A stretch of 64,000 nucleotides of DNA from Atopsyche davidsoni (Eukaryota; Arthropoda; Insecta; Trichoptera; Hydrobiosidae): assembly GCA_022113835.1 (NCBI GenBank), contig JAILWY010000015.1, forward strand, positions 4,040,001-4,104,000. The letters are read 5' to 3'. The notes beneath the pieces are model-generated. The model was given only the letters and a program-made list of their open reading frames with translations, did not search any database and was not told where the DNA came from. Positions 24,201-36,700 of this stretch are shown here, in pieces (the stretch's first letter is position 1; every line of letters starts with the position of its first letter). Position numbers and translations under genes: made by a program.

Positions 24201-25241
24201 CTTAGAAAACCATCAGCATGAGTATCTCAGTAAAATAATCGCCAACCTCCTTTGAAAAGAAGGACTTGATGAAGAAAAAGAACGCATCTTTATATATTAT
24301 TAAATTACTTGCGGAAATATACTTTTATTATTGTTGAAAATTAATTTTAACATTCTCAACCCAATTAAAAAAAAACAATACAATATAAGACTTTGCTATT
24401 GGTTGCTTTTCATCCCCTTAATATTTTATTGTAATGAAAATAAAAACATGAAAAAAATCCAATATATTGATTGGCCTTTTTTCTATGCAAATGAAACGCA
24501 CTTACAAATTTATTTTTGCAAACCGAGTAAATCCCTACTTAAATTGTTTATTTTTTATTTAATTAACTTGGAATACAAAAAATCACAAAGAACGTCGATT
24601 TGCGTCATTTCCATTATAGGTAAATTAGTTTAATTGCTCTTTTAACATTTCATAGTCTACTAAATGTTTCAAAGGTTTCCTGAAGTGCTCAAATAATAGC
24701 AATGAAATATATCACTGCTCCTTTTTTTCTTACTTCTATTTTTATTGCTTATAAATTGGATTTATTTACTGTGCTTAGGTTGCACTGAACCAAATACTGT
24801 ACTTGGAGTGGAATCAGATAGGAAGACATGCATTTGTCAAATTGGATATGAAAGGGACGAAAACAACGTTTGCTTTATAGGTAAGGTATACGGTTTTTTA
24901 AACTCTTTTATGATTATAACGTTGATTTAAGGTATTGTAGAAAAAAAAATATTTATTCTATTTTATGATAAATTTTTATAAATATTTTTATATAGTGTAT
25001 TGTAAAGAAAGCAATGTAAGCTTGTTTATTTATTCAGAGCTCAGTTCTCTGCCATTTATATATAAATAAAAACATATAAATATATATATAAATTTATATA
25101 TATATGGTAACCGGTTGTGTATTGTGTGTGAATTTCGTTTTTTTAATATTGGTTTGATGTTTATGTGTATAATCGATAATGCGTTATTTATTTATTTTTG
25201 CAGAATTAAGAGATACCACTCCATCGTATGAACATGTATAG
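21208..25241 (+). CDS. Secreted multi-TIL-domain protein, probable protease inhibitor (9 exons)
   Basis: Joining nine exons (21208-21268, 21354-21536, 21740-21919, 22345-22536, 22862-23002, 23289-23456, 23544-23735, 24779-24880, 25204-25241) gives 1257 nt, exactly 418 codons plus TAG. Residues 1-17 (MLLKVLIVFCVITAINA) are a signal peptide, so the product is secreted. The rest is a chain of cysteine-rich modules. Five are full TIL (trypsin-inhibitor-like) domains with ten cysteines in the family spacing (exons 2, 3, 4, 6, 7), and two are reduced modules (exons 5 and 8). TIL domains in insects usually inhibit serine proteases in haemolymph, cuticle or secretions, but also occur in non-inhibitory extracellular proteins. 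Inhibition is therefore inferred, and I cannot name the target protease. All eight introns are phase 1, so domains can be duplicated without breaking the frame. The tail after the last module is short (ELRDTTPSYEHV). I found no upstream non-coding exon, but one cannot be excluded. Confidence 0.85.
21354..21536 (+). CDS. TIL gene exon 2: TIL domain 1
   Basis: 183 nt, phase 1 to phase 1, acceptor TTTCAG, donor C|GTAAGT. Encodes CGANEILTCGSAC...CKPGYARDSKNNC...KYC with ten cysteines in TIL spacing, plus one extra cysteine just before the first. The RCKPGYARD core is the characteristic C7-x-C8-x-x-G-aromatic/hydrophobic element of the fold. Confidence 0.85.
21740..21919 (+). CDS. TIL gene exon 3: TIL domain 2
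   Basis: 180 nt, phase 1 to 1, acceptor TTCCAG, donor C|GTGAGT. It has ten cysteines (KCNEKMNEIFSCGSACDTTC through RCRCKKGFARDS to QC). It is closely similar to exon 2, with shared SCGSACD-TC and GFARDSKN, so it arose by recent tandem duplication. Confidence 0.87.
22345..22536 (+). CDS. TIL gene exon 4: TIL domain 3, with GC donor
   Basis: 192 nt if the intron begins with GC at 22537 (T|GCAAGT). The same length and phase occur in its paralog exon 7, which has T|GTGAGT at the same place. The final cysteine codon is then split (T + GT from exon 5). Using the nearby GT at 22541 would give 196 nt and break the frame into exon 5. The domain has KETEELETCPSWC and APPPDFVCEPRCECRIG, with an insertion between C4 and C5 relative to exons 2 and 3. 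Confidence 0.83.
22600..22720. repeat. Intron 4 repeat fragment with ACC-AGA-CGAAAC motif
   Basis: The motif CCCAGTACCAAGATCGAAAC followed by TTCGG recurs in diverged form near 37265 (CCCAGCACCGAGACCGAAAC) and 3430. This suggests an old dispersed repeat, possibly the end of a retrotransposon. I cannot name the family. Confidence 0.4.
22862..23002 (+). CDS. TIL gene exon 5: reduced 6-cysteine module
   Basis: 141 nt, phase 1 to 1, acceptor TTTCAG, donor C|GTGAGT. Encodes CTEPNTELGVEPRPDCVLSC, then KKCICKSGYIRDEKTNKC. The C-I-C-K-S-G-Y core is TIL-like, but only six cysteines of its own are present after the split one, and the usual final cysteine is replaced by VSFKDR. It probably folds with fewer disulfides and may not inhibit proteases. 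Confidence 0.8.
23289..23456 (+). CDS. TIL gene exon 6: TIL domain 4
   Basis: 168 nt, phase 1 to 1, acceptor TTCCAG, donor C|GTAAGA. Ten cysteines: KCPAQNTEYRECGSPCRATC, then PFCNLPCRPGCYCKKGF, then RCERVEKC. The C5-C6 interval, which holds the reactive loop in known TIL inhibitors, is only three residues (NLP) here and six in exons 2 and 3, so its specificity should differ or be lost. Confidence 0.85.
23544..23735 (+). CDS. TIL gene exon 7: TIL domain 5, paralog of exon 4
   Basis: 192 nt, exactly the length of exon 4. Acceptor TTTTAG, donor T|GTGAGT. Shared text with exon 4 includes CKETE, CP-WC, APPP/TPPP, C-PRCECR and ACVPEG-C. The last cysteine codon is split over the intron, as in exon 4. 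Confidence 0.85.
23911..24276 (+). repeat. Family A repeat inside intron 7 of the TIL gene
   Basis: A full-length family copy. It has TGTTGCTTGTGCGTGGCTGC, GTAGCAGACTTGGAACGATT, CTGCAGAAGGAGTATCAGAT, GGGCAGCAGCAA and AAAACCATCAGCATGAGTAT, and ends in a GATGAAGAA tail. It sits in the same orientation as the gene and accounts for about a third of the 1043-bp intron, the largest in the gene. Confidence 0.75.
24779..24880 (+). CDS. TIL gene exon 8: reduced 4-cysteine module, paralog of exon 5
   Basis: 102 nt, phase 1 to 1, acceptor GCTTAG, donor G|GTAAGG. Encodes CTEPNTVLGVESDRKTCICQ, then IGYERDENNVCFIG. Compared with exon 5 it has lost an internal stretch containing two cysteines (RPDCVLSCNQ), leaving four. 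The deletion is in frame, so the module is still translated but is a remnant of the TIL fold. Confidence 0.78.
   Translation, partial: VALNQILYLEWNQIGRHAFVKLDMKGTKTTFAL
25204..25241 (+). CDS. TIL gene exon 9: C-terminal tail and stop
   Basis: The acceptor TTTGCAG is followed by codons for ELRDTTPSYEHV and TAG; the first codon is completed by the G left from exon 8. The phase fits and the acceptor has a good pyrimidine tract. If intron 8 were retained, the frame would end at 24928 with a different tail, so an alternative terminus is possible. Confidence 0.6.
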
Positions 25242-25268
25242 ATATATATAGTCATATGAGTCACACAC

Positions 25269-25297
25269 ACATATATATATATATATGTGTGGATCGA
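25269..25297. repeat. (AC)n(AT)n(GT)n palindromic microsatellite
   Basis: ACACAC passes into alternating AT and then TGTGTG. It can fold on itself and lies in the 3' untranslated region of the TIL gene. Confidence 0.7.
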
Positions 25298-25650
25298 TAC
25301 AATTCCTGCCATGGATAATTCCGACAAACAGTAAGATCTGTTTTCAGTCTACACAATATTATTTCTTTAATATATTCAAATTTTTCATGCAATAATTAAA
25401 AAGTATAATTTTCAGTAATTTTTACAATGTATTTTTTTAAATGAACCAGAATTAATTTTATATCATTTTCATTAAAAAAAAATTGATAACTATTTGTTTT
25501 AATACTTTCTCTTGCATGAATTATTGCAGAATTTTATATGATATTTATGACCATATCGTGTAAGTATGGAAAAATTTAACTCTAGAAGAGGGGAAAAGTT
25601 ATTTTTAATTAAAAGTGCAGAAAATTTCATTAAAAGATGTTTTAAATATC

Positions 25651-25656
25651 AATAAA
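25651..25656 (+). terminator. Possible poly(A) signal of the TIL gene
   Basis: AATAAA about 410 bp after the stop codon, followed by GTCGAC and an AT-rich region. Another AATAAA lies at 25858. In this AT-rich DNA the choice cannot be settled from sequence. Confidence 0.3.
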
Positions 25657-25659
25657 GTC

Positions 25660-28600
25660 GACATTCTTGAAAAAATGTGAAATGGCATTAATGATTGATT
25701 TTATAAATATATAGTTATTAATAGAAAATATTATTTATAAAAAATTATGATGGTATAATATAGTGGCTTTTGTTGTCTAAATAGACAAATGCTAAGCATT
25801 CTTTATTAGGGAATATAATATTATGCCAATATCCAATATCAAAGAAAAAAATACTTTAATAAAACAGAAAGAGAAAAAAAAGACCAATTAAAGTTTACTT
25901 ATCTAGATTTATTTAAATCATTTGCATAGAAAGTTTAAAGATTTTCCTTCATAAATTTTAAGTTTTTTGATTTAGAGATTTTGCTTCTATTCATTGGAGC
26001 CGTATTTGCAAACTTAGGAGAGAACTTTCAAACAATTTCATAAAACTATAAGAGAGTTTTCTGAATCTCAAAATAATAAACTTTTATTCTAATACATACA
26101 TCCGATAAAATCCGACAGCTGAAAAGAAAACTCAAAAAGTTTAAAAAGGATTATTACTCATGCTTCCGCCTGTTTTGACTTATTAACATTCATTGAAAGA
26201 CTGAAGTTAATTATATCAAGAATACTCTTTCATAACGTTTAATTTGAATAAATTGTAAACATATAAAATAAAAATTTAACTAAAAGTGTCGTATACTCAT
26301 ACAATTGTCCAAATAATTGTTTATATTGGATGAAACTGTATTCAAAGCACATTAAAAATGTACTCAATATAAATTAATAGATATCCTGTGGTACCCTGTG
26401 CATATAGACAAGTTTAAAAAAAAGTTTAATATCACTTAAACAATTTTAATAAGAAAACTGGACGCAATCCTTTATCCAGGCATTTCGAGCACTCAAAATA
26501 AAGTAAAGCGTATTTTTAATTCCATTCACGAAGGGAATTAATTGAAAATTCAACCTCAATCCATTTAGGCAAGTAGGTAATAATATTTTTTATTAGATCC
26601 AAGTTATTTTCATTCGCCTTCCTTTTCACAATCTTCGGTTTTTTAAGAGGTTCCCATTGAGGAGTCGGATTCAAAAAACACATAGAAAGGACCTTATGAA
26701 AACGAGAAAAACTCTTTTACTTACTACCAGCCAGTAAACTGGTATTTAAAATTTATTTTTATATACTATACTGTAAGTACATCGTTTTTATATGTGTATT
26801 TATGTATAGATTGTGTTTAAAAAATTACAGTGATCTAGGTTTTTATTGCGCTAGACGGTGCTAACGAAGAGACGTGAGTTTTTATCTCAAAAAATATTTA
26901 ATTATTTAAGCGTTTAATTTTTTTTTTTCTGGTAGTCTTCTAGCATGAGAGTTGATTTTGAGGCTAGTGGTGTTTTGGTTTTCAGTGGTTGCCACAACTT
27001 TTATTTTCCAGAATATGACACATCGGCATGGTGCTAAACGATTGCGTGGTTTTTCTGAATGGGCTGCCGAGCGAGACGATAAATTACTTGAAGGTTCTCC
27101 CTCCACCCCTCAGTTTCTCTCGCCTTCGCCCCCGCCACCTCCAGCGAGAGGATAAGAACACTCGCCCCGAGTGCCTGCCGCCTTATCGGAACAAAAAAAA
27201 ACACCCGAATCGCGCAGAGGAAAGTGGAAAAACCAACCCCGCTGCGATGCTTGTTTTTTCAGAACTCTCGAACAATAATTATGAGTAATGAGTGGCTTCT
27301 GAAGAGCTTGGATTGTACAAGGTGATTCAAAACTTGCGCATCATCCGAATAGTGAATTTAAGATTTTATTTATTTTCGTTTCAATATTGGAGGACTACCC
27401 TGTGAATACTGTCTCACTACCCTGTAAGACTAGTTAATTGTATATTCAAAGACAATTACATGTTGATAGTTATTGTATTAATTATTTGCATTGAATGTAT
27501 GTTAAAAATTGGATACGCGTTATAACAATACAATGGATAATCTTTGATATCTGCAGTTATATTTTATTTAAAAGAAGAATATAAACGTTTTTATCAAGGA
27601 GAAAATTCAAAAACTAAAAGTAGACAGTTTTTAAGCACACTGTGTAAAAATGAATATTATTGAATTTTTAAAATAAATACTGAAAAATCTGAAGTGACAA
27701 TTCAAAGATGTTTCAAGGACCGATTTTGTCCAATTATAAAAATAAACACCCTAAAGCTTTTTTAAAATTTTATTATATTCATAAAATCCTAAATATATAT
27801 TCAATGAATTTCTATTTCCCCGACGCCCCCTTAAGTCAGCTGATACTCTCATCCGGAATAGCAGGTATTCAAACAAATCACCCCGGTGACAAAAAACAAA
27901 TAAACAAAGAAAAACTCCACTGAAACAGCGCCGGTCCTTCCGCTCCTGAAAAGCTTCAGCATTCTCGGTTGAGGCGACTCGGCTCGTTTTAATATGACTT
28001 ATTCGGCGCAGTAATGATTAGGCTTTAGGCTCGACAACTACGTGTCTTATTGTCCAGTTCCGTTTTGTTTTATATAAAAAAATAATAAATACTCAACTGT
28101 TAATTATTTGAATATTCATACACTAAAACATGAGTTTTCTTTAGAGATTTATTTAGGACTAATTTGTAAATTTCAGTAGCTCAAAAGTATTTAAAAAAAT
28201 ATTTTTTATTCAATATTTCACGTTACATATTTGGCAAAATAAAGATTTTTAAATAATTTAGTGTTAACTTTACAGTTCATATGGTTAATATAAATATATT
28301 TATTTCCTTGTTGGTTGTTTTTTTACGCCAAATCAACAGTTTTGCGCCGAGCTCGCCGCGCCATGTCAAGATTCGCGATGAGGCTGAGCCCAATCAGCCC
28401 GCCGCGTGATTTGTTTAGGCCGAGTGTTTACAAAACTTTCTTCTCGCTGGACCTTTCACAGCTCAAAAATACAATACGGCCTTTAAAGCGGCCTGAATGG
28501 AGGAATTACAGTTATTTCTGTTTGCAAAGGGTTTTCGGTCATTTGTCAGTGGTAACTAACTTATCCCAGCACCGACCTGAATGTATATTGTCGTGCACCT

Positions 28601-31600
28601 AATTGGTTTGTTTAGAATCACTCTGTATTTTTTATACAGCTTTATTGATACTATACCGGGTGAATTAGGGAAATAAATAAATCTGATATTTTTGTTGTGA
28701 TTAGTTCATGGTTGGCGAGTTTTTTTTGCACTGGCCTTATTTAGTATTTGGTTTAAACAAAGAAAAAAAAATCTAATTTAATTAGTGTGTTAAACATTAA
28801 TAAAGCTGCGTTGGTATTTAAAGTAAAATTTTAAAATTAAAACACTTTGAAAAGTCAATTATAAAAGAAACCTCATTCCTGTTATAGTAATTAAGATTTA
28901 CACTTACGTCTTTACTATTAATTTATTTTAATGCTTCGTTAAATAATAATTTCCACCTGCAGTTCCCAAGATGAGTTTTTTTAATTAAAACTAGTAAATT
29001 GAAATTATGAGAACAATTAATTTATACATAAAAAAATACAAACTGAGAGAAAGCAATTCTGCAAATTAATAATTATTTAATAGTACGAGATCGTGGACAC
29101 ATTTTTTATCAAAAATATATTTTCACATAAAAATGTAAAGTGGAATAAATAGAAATGAAGTTATATTGTGTTTAAAAAAAAACAATAAATATCTCAAGCA
29201 GTTCAGATGTGATGCCCACGTTCATATTTCCAGGCAATACGATGAGTTTTAAAAAACCGTATATGTAGCAAAAAGTAAAAATGTTTACTTGTCGGAACAC
29301 ACGAGGAAAAAATTATAATAAAACTGCTAGAATGTCACATAAAATATAAAAATGAAAAACACGGTGATATCCCTTAAGAGACTTAGAAGGTCCTCGCACA
29401 ATGGTATTACTTGTAACCTTTTTGCAAAAAAGGACCAGAGAGCAGAGAGGACAAAAAGGCACATGCCATATTATATTTTAATATTCTACCAAAAGGAAAT
29501 GTCCTGAATAATGCGAGCGACAACACACATCGATGGCCAGGATGTTAGGATTTTCAGGATTCTAAAATAAAACTACGAGAATAGATTTTTAAAATATACA
29601 AACATGGATCCCAAAGAAAAAAAACTTATCCAAAACATCATTCATTTTTCAACCATATCTTATAACATAAAAATGTTATTATAAAATGTTAATTTAAATC
29701 ACATATTATTGCTGCTTTTCATCTTAGAACTTAGAATAGAAAACCACTTAGAAAAAAAAATTATACAGCAAGCCTTTTAAAACTCACTTCACTCCTGCTT
29801 TACAGTGAATCATGGTTAGTAGATTTCTCATAAATAGCTTTAACCACAGTTGCCTCTGATTGCTCCATAATTGATTTTGCTCCCGCTAAGCCTCCACTCG
29901 CCGCCCCTGACTCTAGTAGTATTAATCACTCTACTCTATACTCACTTATCAAGTGATTAATAGACTCGTTCAAATTATCTGATATTCGATGTCTCCTGCT
30001 TGAAAAAAATAATAAGAAGTTAAAACCAATTTTTTTTTATATTAACATCTATAATTCAATACGTCATAAAAATTTATTTAGAATACCTTGGTTTCAACTT
30101 TACTAAGTATTTCCTAACCCTGTTAATAAAAATATTAAAAAAGCATTTGTTTTATAAAACTACTTTAAATCTATAAAATCTCCCCAAAAATGCTTAATTA
30201 TGTCATAAATCATCTAACCACCCCACAAAAATATTCATAATTATTAAAAACCTTACCAACAATTTTATCGCACAATCGAAATGAAATTGGTAATAAAAAA
30301 AAAAACACGCGGGGGTACAAATTTCCTGAAACATATTCCTAGTTTTTACTGAAATACCTTGTTAATTTAAAACAGTTTCACAGGGTTGTATCTTGGAAAA
30401 ATCTCTTTCCGTGACACTTCAAACCTTCAGATTTTTTAAACCTGTTTTATGATTGCTTGTAGATTCTCCTGCGTTTTGCTGATAGCAGGTGAGTGCCCAC
30501 CTGGTGGCGTAATTATTATGCCGCCCAGGTGTTGCTGGGAAAACGTTTATTCGTTTCGACAGACTTATTTTGTGGATAAAATTCTAGCACACCTTTTAAA
30601 AGGTTTGTGATATTAATTTTTATCTCAGCTGTACGTTTCAATTAGTAAAAATGTGCTACAGAATTTTAGATAAAATATAATGCTGCAGAGGTCATAACCA
30701 ATTTTTATTTTTTTAAGTCATAAAAATAAATCGCATTTTGACATCACATAAATAGTACTTAACTACTTCGCAAGAGTAAGTTCGCCAAAGGAAAAGCACA
30801 TTGGTAAGCAGCTTAGAATTAACAGAGATAATATAACTGTGTATATAGAAATATTATATGCAACTTTAAAGGCTTCCCTATTTTTGGATCTGGAGAAAAA
30901 TTATAATCTCAAAAAACTCTGAATCATATCATATCATAAAAATCTTTAAAATCATTATATATTATGACCATTTTGAGAAACTGCAGTTAAAAATCGTTAC
31001 TGCTTCTTCAGTTGCCTCTCCTCAGAATAAAATAGTCTTACTAAATCGGCTATGTAATAATTTTTCAGCCATTGGTGTGAATTCCACATAGATGCTTGCT
31101 TCCAGATTCCACTGCCTCTTTTTTCTTATATGTTTTTTCTAGATATAGATTAATTGATACCATTGATAAGCCACGTCAAAAATGAGAGAGTCTCTGCACA
31201 GACAAAGCTTTGTTTTTATAGCTTTTCAACCATAGTTTTCATTGATCTACCATCAACAGAGCTTTGTTTACAAAAAGCTTAAGTCTATAGCTGTTCCGAT
31301 AATACCAGTGGCTTTCAATAAATTCCCTCAAGACTTTACAACTAGCCCATAATATTTCTAAGCCAAGCTAACTAACTGTTGGGTCTAAACTGCCCCCAAG
31401 TAAATATGAGAATCCTTTTAGTATTTGTATTTAAGTAATTTATTATATAATATTTTCCAGAACGTTTAATGTTTTTGGGATGGAAATGCATTGCGAGATT
31501 ATAAAAGGAGACTTTATTCAGTACTTATAAAGTTAACACATCTTGGTACCAATATATTAAAGCTTGGTCGCAGGTATCCGTTGAATTTGAACCATATTAA

Positions 31601-33643
31601 CTGTCTTATAATTTTAATATCTCACTAATTTTAAAATCCACTTATCAAGGGGACGCAGATTTGAATACGTAGCGTAAAAAATAATATTTTTTTAAAATTT
31701 ATAGTGTTTGTTAAACTCAAATAAAATCGCTAAAATGCAAAATGAATCTTATTATATTTTTTAAAGTCTCAAACGTACTTACAATAAACGACTTAGGTTT
31801 AGAATTTAAATCTTTATAAGGCATGGCTGGCTTTTGAAACATTTTGGGAGTACAACAATTTAAATATATTGTATAAAATTTTCAAAAAAAACTTTACAGC
31901 CGTTTGGGCAGAGAATTCATTTCAAAACATTAAATTTAAAAAGTAACATTTATCTCGCAAAAAGAAGAGATAATACTTTGCGGTAAACAAAAATATTACA
32001 GGTATTAAAAAGGGTAGTAGGTAAAGCACATTCACTACCCCTACGCTTAAATAATAAAATATAAACAAAGCCCGAACACGACATCATCTCCTGTGCGAAC
32101 AAATGCGATGTTTTATCATTTTTGTAAGTCGTAGGGGTGGAAACCTCTGAATTGGGGATGGGAGGAAACGTGACCAGAAACCAGGATTGGAATTAACCCT
32201 GCTGATGAAAAATTATGATGTATACTAACAAATAAGTATCAAGGAATGTTAGGATTTTTTCAGATACCTCAAATTATGAATTGAAATTCAGGAAAAAATA
32301 TTAGTTTAGACTTACGATTTAATTGGAGAATTGAATTATTTTCTTAAATTTTTTTACTGATGATTAACTACGGGCGCAAGAAAGGTACAAGAAAAAGCCC
32401 TTAAGGTGATTCGTAGGAATATGAACTTTGAATCTGTATTAAAAATTGGTATTGCTAAAAATTATTCTTGGAACTGAAGGGACTGAATAATATGATTGGA
32501 TTCATTTGGATAAGATTATAGTCAAAAATCATTATTTAGTTAAAAAATATTTGATGTTTGAAAGTTATAATCCTATAAAATAGAAGCGTGCGTTTATTAA
32601 TTTTAAATAAAAGTGACATAATATTATGATTGGATTAATTTATATAATTTTTTAACAAAAAACCTTGATTTAAATGGAAAAAAATATTTTGAATAATATT
32701 CTCGATTTGGTAGACGATGACATGTTTTAAATTACATTGTCTTGAATTGTAAAACATGCTTTATGTGCCTCAGGAGAGGTTCCTTGTGTGTGGTTTGCTT
32801 TGAAATGGAAGTTACACACAATTACATTTGGACAGAGTTATTTCAGTTTTCTTTTCAGAGATAAAAATACTCAAATATTTCAGTAAACAACAAAATGAAA
32901 AGTTAATTCTTTAAAATTTAAAATTATTTATCCGCATTCAGTAGCTTGCGTTATATACAAGCAATAAATAAATTATATATTAAACTAATTTAAGATTTTT
33001 TGTACTATTGCCAATATAATTAGTTGAAGAAAACTATGAACTTTTAAGATTTGGATAATAAATAATAGTTATATTTAATAATATGAGTTGTTATCACTTT
33101 TTATATTAAATAAAAAATAATTTGAATTAACTCTAAAATATTAACGCAAATTTAATATTTCTGCAGTGGAAATAGTCTCTTTTAAAGGGTTTTCGTTAAT
33201 TTTTTTAATTATTCCAAATGCCTGTAAAATGTGGTTTAACCATAAAACTTTTATTCCTTTTGGTGTTGGCGAATAAAAATATAAACTGCTATCAAAATTG
33301 TCAGGTTCTTTTTATGTGAGAGTGTGTTTTCGTGGGAACTTTATTCTCTGTTAAATTAAACATTTTATTAGGAAAAGAGATATTACTTTTTTATTATTTT
33401 CATTCTTTAATGACTGTTGAACCAAGAAATTGATTCAACCTTTTACTAGATGTTTAATTAAAATTTATACATAAAAACCTTTTTATTGACAATTACACGT
33501 TTTGCGGATTTGTTTGAGTATTACATATTTTCTTATACTGAGGTACTATTTTAAAAATATGGTTTATTTAATATTTGAAGTTAACAAATTCACTAAGCTT
33601 GATGTAATTTAATAAGTTGCCTATAAATATTATTCATATACTG

Positions 33644-33701
<58 letters not shown>

Positions 33702-36700
33702 AATGAGATCCCACGAACTTCCTTCTATAATTTGCCTACGAAATTCAATAACTTTCCAGGTTTATAAACATCCCCTTGGATAAAAAGCCTTCGACAGCAC
33801 TACCTCCGCTTTAGGGGCTGCAGTGGGCAACTCCGATTGCCGACTTGGTAGCTGACTTTGTTTATTTAAAGGCCCCAGCATCCCTCGGGCGCTTTGCTTC
33901 AACCCCTTGTTGAAGAGATTCTCAAATTATGTTTCGCTTTTCCAATGAATACCCCAGTCATACTATATTCAATGTTTTTATCAAAAAACTATAACAGGAC
34001 TAATCTTTCAACGCATTGTCAAATTTTGAATTTAAAAAAATCTTTCGTAAAGCTGTCACTGTCCATGTAAATAATATCATTAATATTTTTAAAAATTTGT
34101 CTCTTCGAGACACTTTAACCACTTTAAATAATATACTAAAGCCTGACACAAAATGTGAATAAAAAATAGTCAATTGAAATATTCTATTAGTAGATAAAGC
34201 ATCATCTTCATATTTATATTTGATTATCGACCTGCACATGATTCTGCTACAGGGTAACTGGTAAGAAATTTGTCGTTAGTGGTAGACTTATTATTTAAAT
34301 TTTAATAACAATTCAACGAACTTACTTTAAAAAAAACGCTTTTAACAGCTATTACAATCTTTAGTCGGATAAGTCGTTAGATTATTGACTATTGATTGAG
34401 AGGTCCCCGTTTCCATCTTCATCATTACTTGTTTTGACATTGCACGTATTGATTAAAAAATTTTATTTTATTTAAATAGGCTACAATTTATAAAAATAAC
34501 TATAATAGTCATTCAATAAAAAATAAAAAATGTTTTTTTTAGTTTAAATTGTTGCATTTTAATATTTAATGTGTTTTGGCCTTTTTATTTAGTATAAAAA
34601 ATATTTATATAAATGAAATATAATAATATTTTTTAAATAAATCGTGCGTTAATAGATATTATCAAATTGGTTATAAAACGTAGTTTACCCAAACCCAACC
34701 ATATTTTTTATAGCTGTATCGAGAAGTTTTTAAATAATATTCATTAAAAAAAACATATAATGTATGTTCTTAGTACAAAAAAGCAAAAAAACTCTTTGAA
34801 CTAGAATTACGAGACCGAGTAAAAAAATTCTAGCAATATTCACAAAAAGCTTTTGTTTTTCCATGAAAATTTATTTTACCAAATTATTTGGTTCCGACTT
34901 CTGAATGGAAATAAAACAGAAACAATTTTTTTAATGAACACAATTCGAAAACACTGCCACACCCCCCATACCTGTAGGGGAGAGTGAAGGGTTGGAAGAA
35001 ACAAAACATGTGTAATAGCCTGCCGGCGAAGGCTCCGTTCCTTTTTTTCAGTTTGAGGGTAGGTTCGGTACTTTATTCAATGCTGGGAATTTTACAATAG
35101 GGTTGACTGAGCTTTGAGCTCTTTGGCTTTTGAAGCGGCCTTTTCAGTTATTTTGAGATGGAATCAATCGGTTAATTCAGTTAATTCATGCAAGAGAAAA
35201 ACCTTTTTTGCCTTTGTAAAATACTCGAGATTCAAGAACTGCTTATCCATATTTTGGTAAATTTATTTTCTTTCAGATGAATTAAAATACTAAACCTAAA
35301 AAAAAATAATTACTTTTAATTCTTAAATAAGGATTTTTGGCTTGTTGTAATTATTTGTAGCCTTCACTACCTTGCCTGAAAATAATACACATTATCTTTA
35401 TTACATATGCACATTCTTTAATACTCTGTGTAGAATGAATCCCTTGTTTCTAGGCTGTAGTCAAAGCCGGTTTCCGCTTTCAGTATCATACAAAACCATC
35501 TATAACTGATGCGCCGGAGTGCACAGGTGAATCACTCAGGCCACATGTAAAAACATATGCAACTTGACTGAAAACCTGCACAGAAATGTGAAGCTAAGAA
35601 AGTACAATACTCTTTGTGGTACAAATAAAAATATTGAATACACAATTAAAAAGTAACATTATAAAAAATTATTATATAATAAATCAGCTCAGTAGTTGGC
35701 AAAACAAAATATAAAAATTAATATTGCTATAAGCAATAATAAGCTCATTGTGTTTTTTAATTTAAAGGTGACAAAAATATTCTTAGGAACTAACTGTTGA
35801 ATTCGATTTTTTTGATCGAAATATTTACATATAAAATATACGCAAACATACTTTAAAAATATTTTTCTTAATTATGCACTGTGCGTATTTTTCAAATATG
35901 TTAACAGTATTTATTATATTTTAAAATGCTCGTTCAGCAAAACAGTCGCACAAAAAACCAACAACCCCTATTTTCTTAATTTGTGCTCTTTGATTTTTTC
36001 GCTGCCTATTTAAAGTAAAGTATTTCTTGAAAATGGATTTTGCTTCTACACAGAATAAGGGATTTATTAAAAATAGGAATATTCCTTTACTTTGCTAGCA
36101 TATCCATCGTCTCTCTCGGGATTTCGGAGTCGTGGAAGTAAGAAACTACGCCTCTACAATAGAGTTGCCGAACAAATTGTTGAGAATAACTCTATGAGAC
36201 TTGAAAGCTTAGAAGGTTTTACTAAACTAAGGTTAGACAAACGTATGAATAATTGAGTTTCACTGTACCGGCGAACGTAAAAGCTTTAGTGAATTGTTCA
36301 GGATGTGGTTTATTAATTACCAAAGAATTCTACTCAACGTGGACTGAAGTCTATGCTTTTAATTTACTATTTTTTTTGCTGTTACAATGCATCAAAGGTA
36401 ATATGAAAACTACAATATTAATAATTATCTCGTAATACATTGGTTACTTCGTTTGCTTATCAATAAAAAAATCCCAGGTTTTAATGCAAACATAGATATA
36501 TAAATAATGTAAAAAAATATAATATCCTTGTATTTAAATTGAAGTATATCTTTTTTATAAAATTTGTATGTCAAATGCCAGTAATAATTAGATAATCTAT
36601 AATCATTTTTAACTGATTTAACTTGTCTTTTTCACTTACGTATGTTTTTGCTCGTATTTTTATATGCTCAATTGCGTAATAGTTTGTTATAAAGTTTTAA

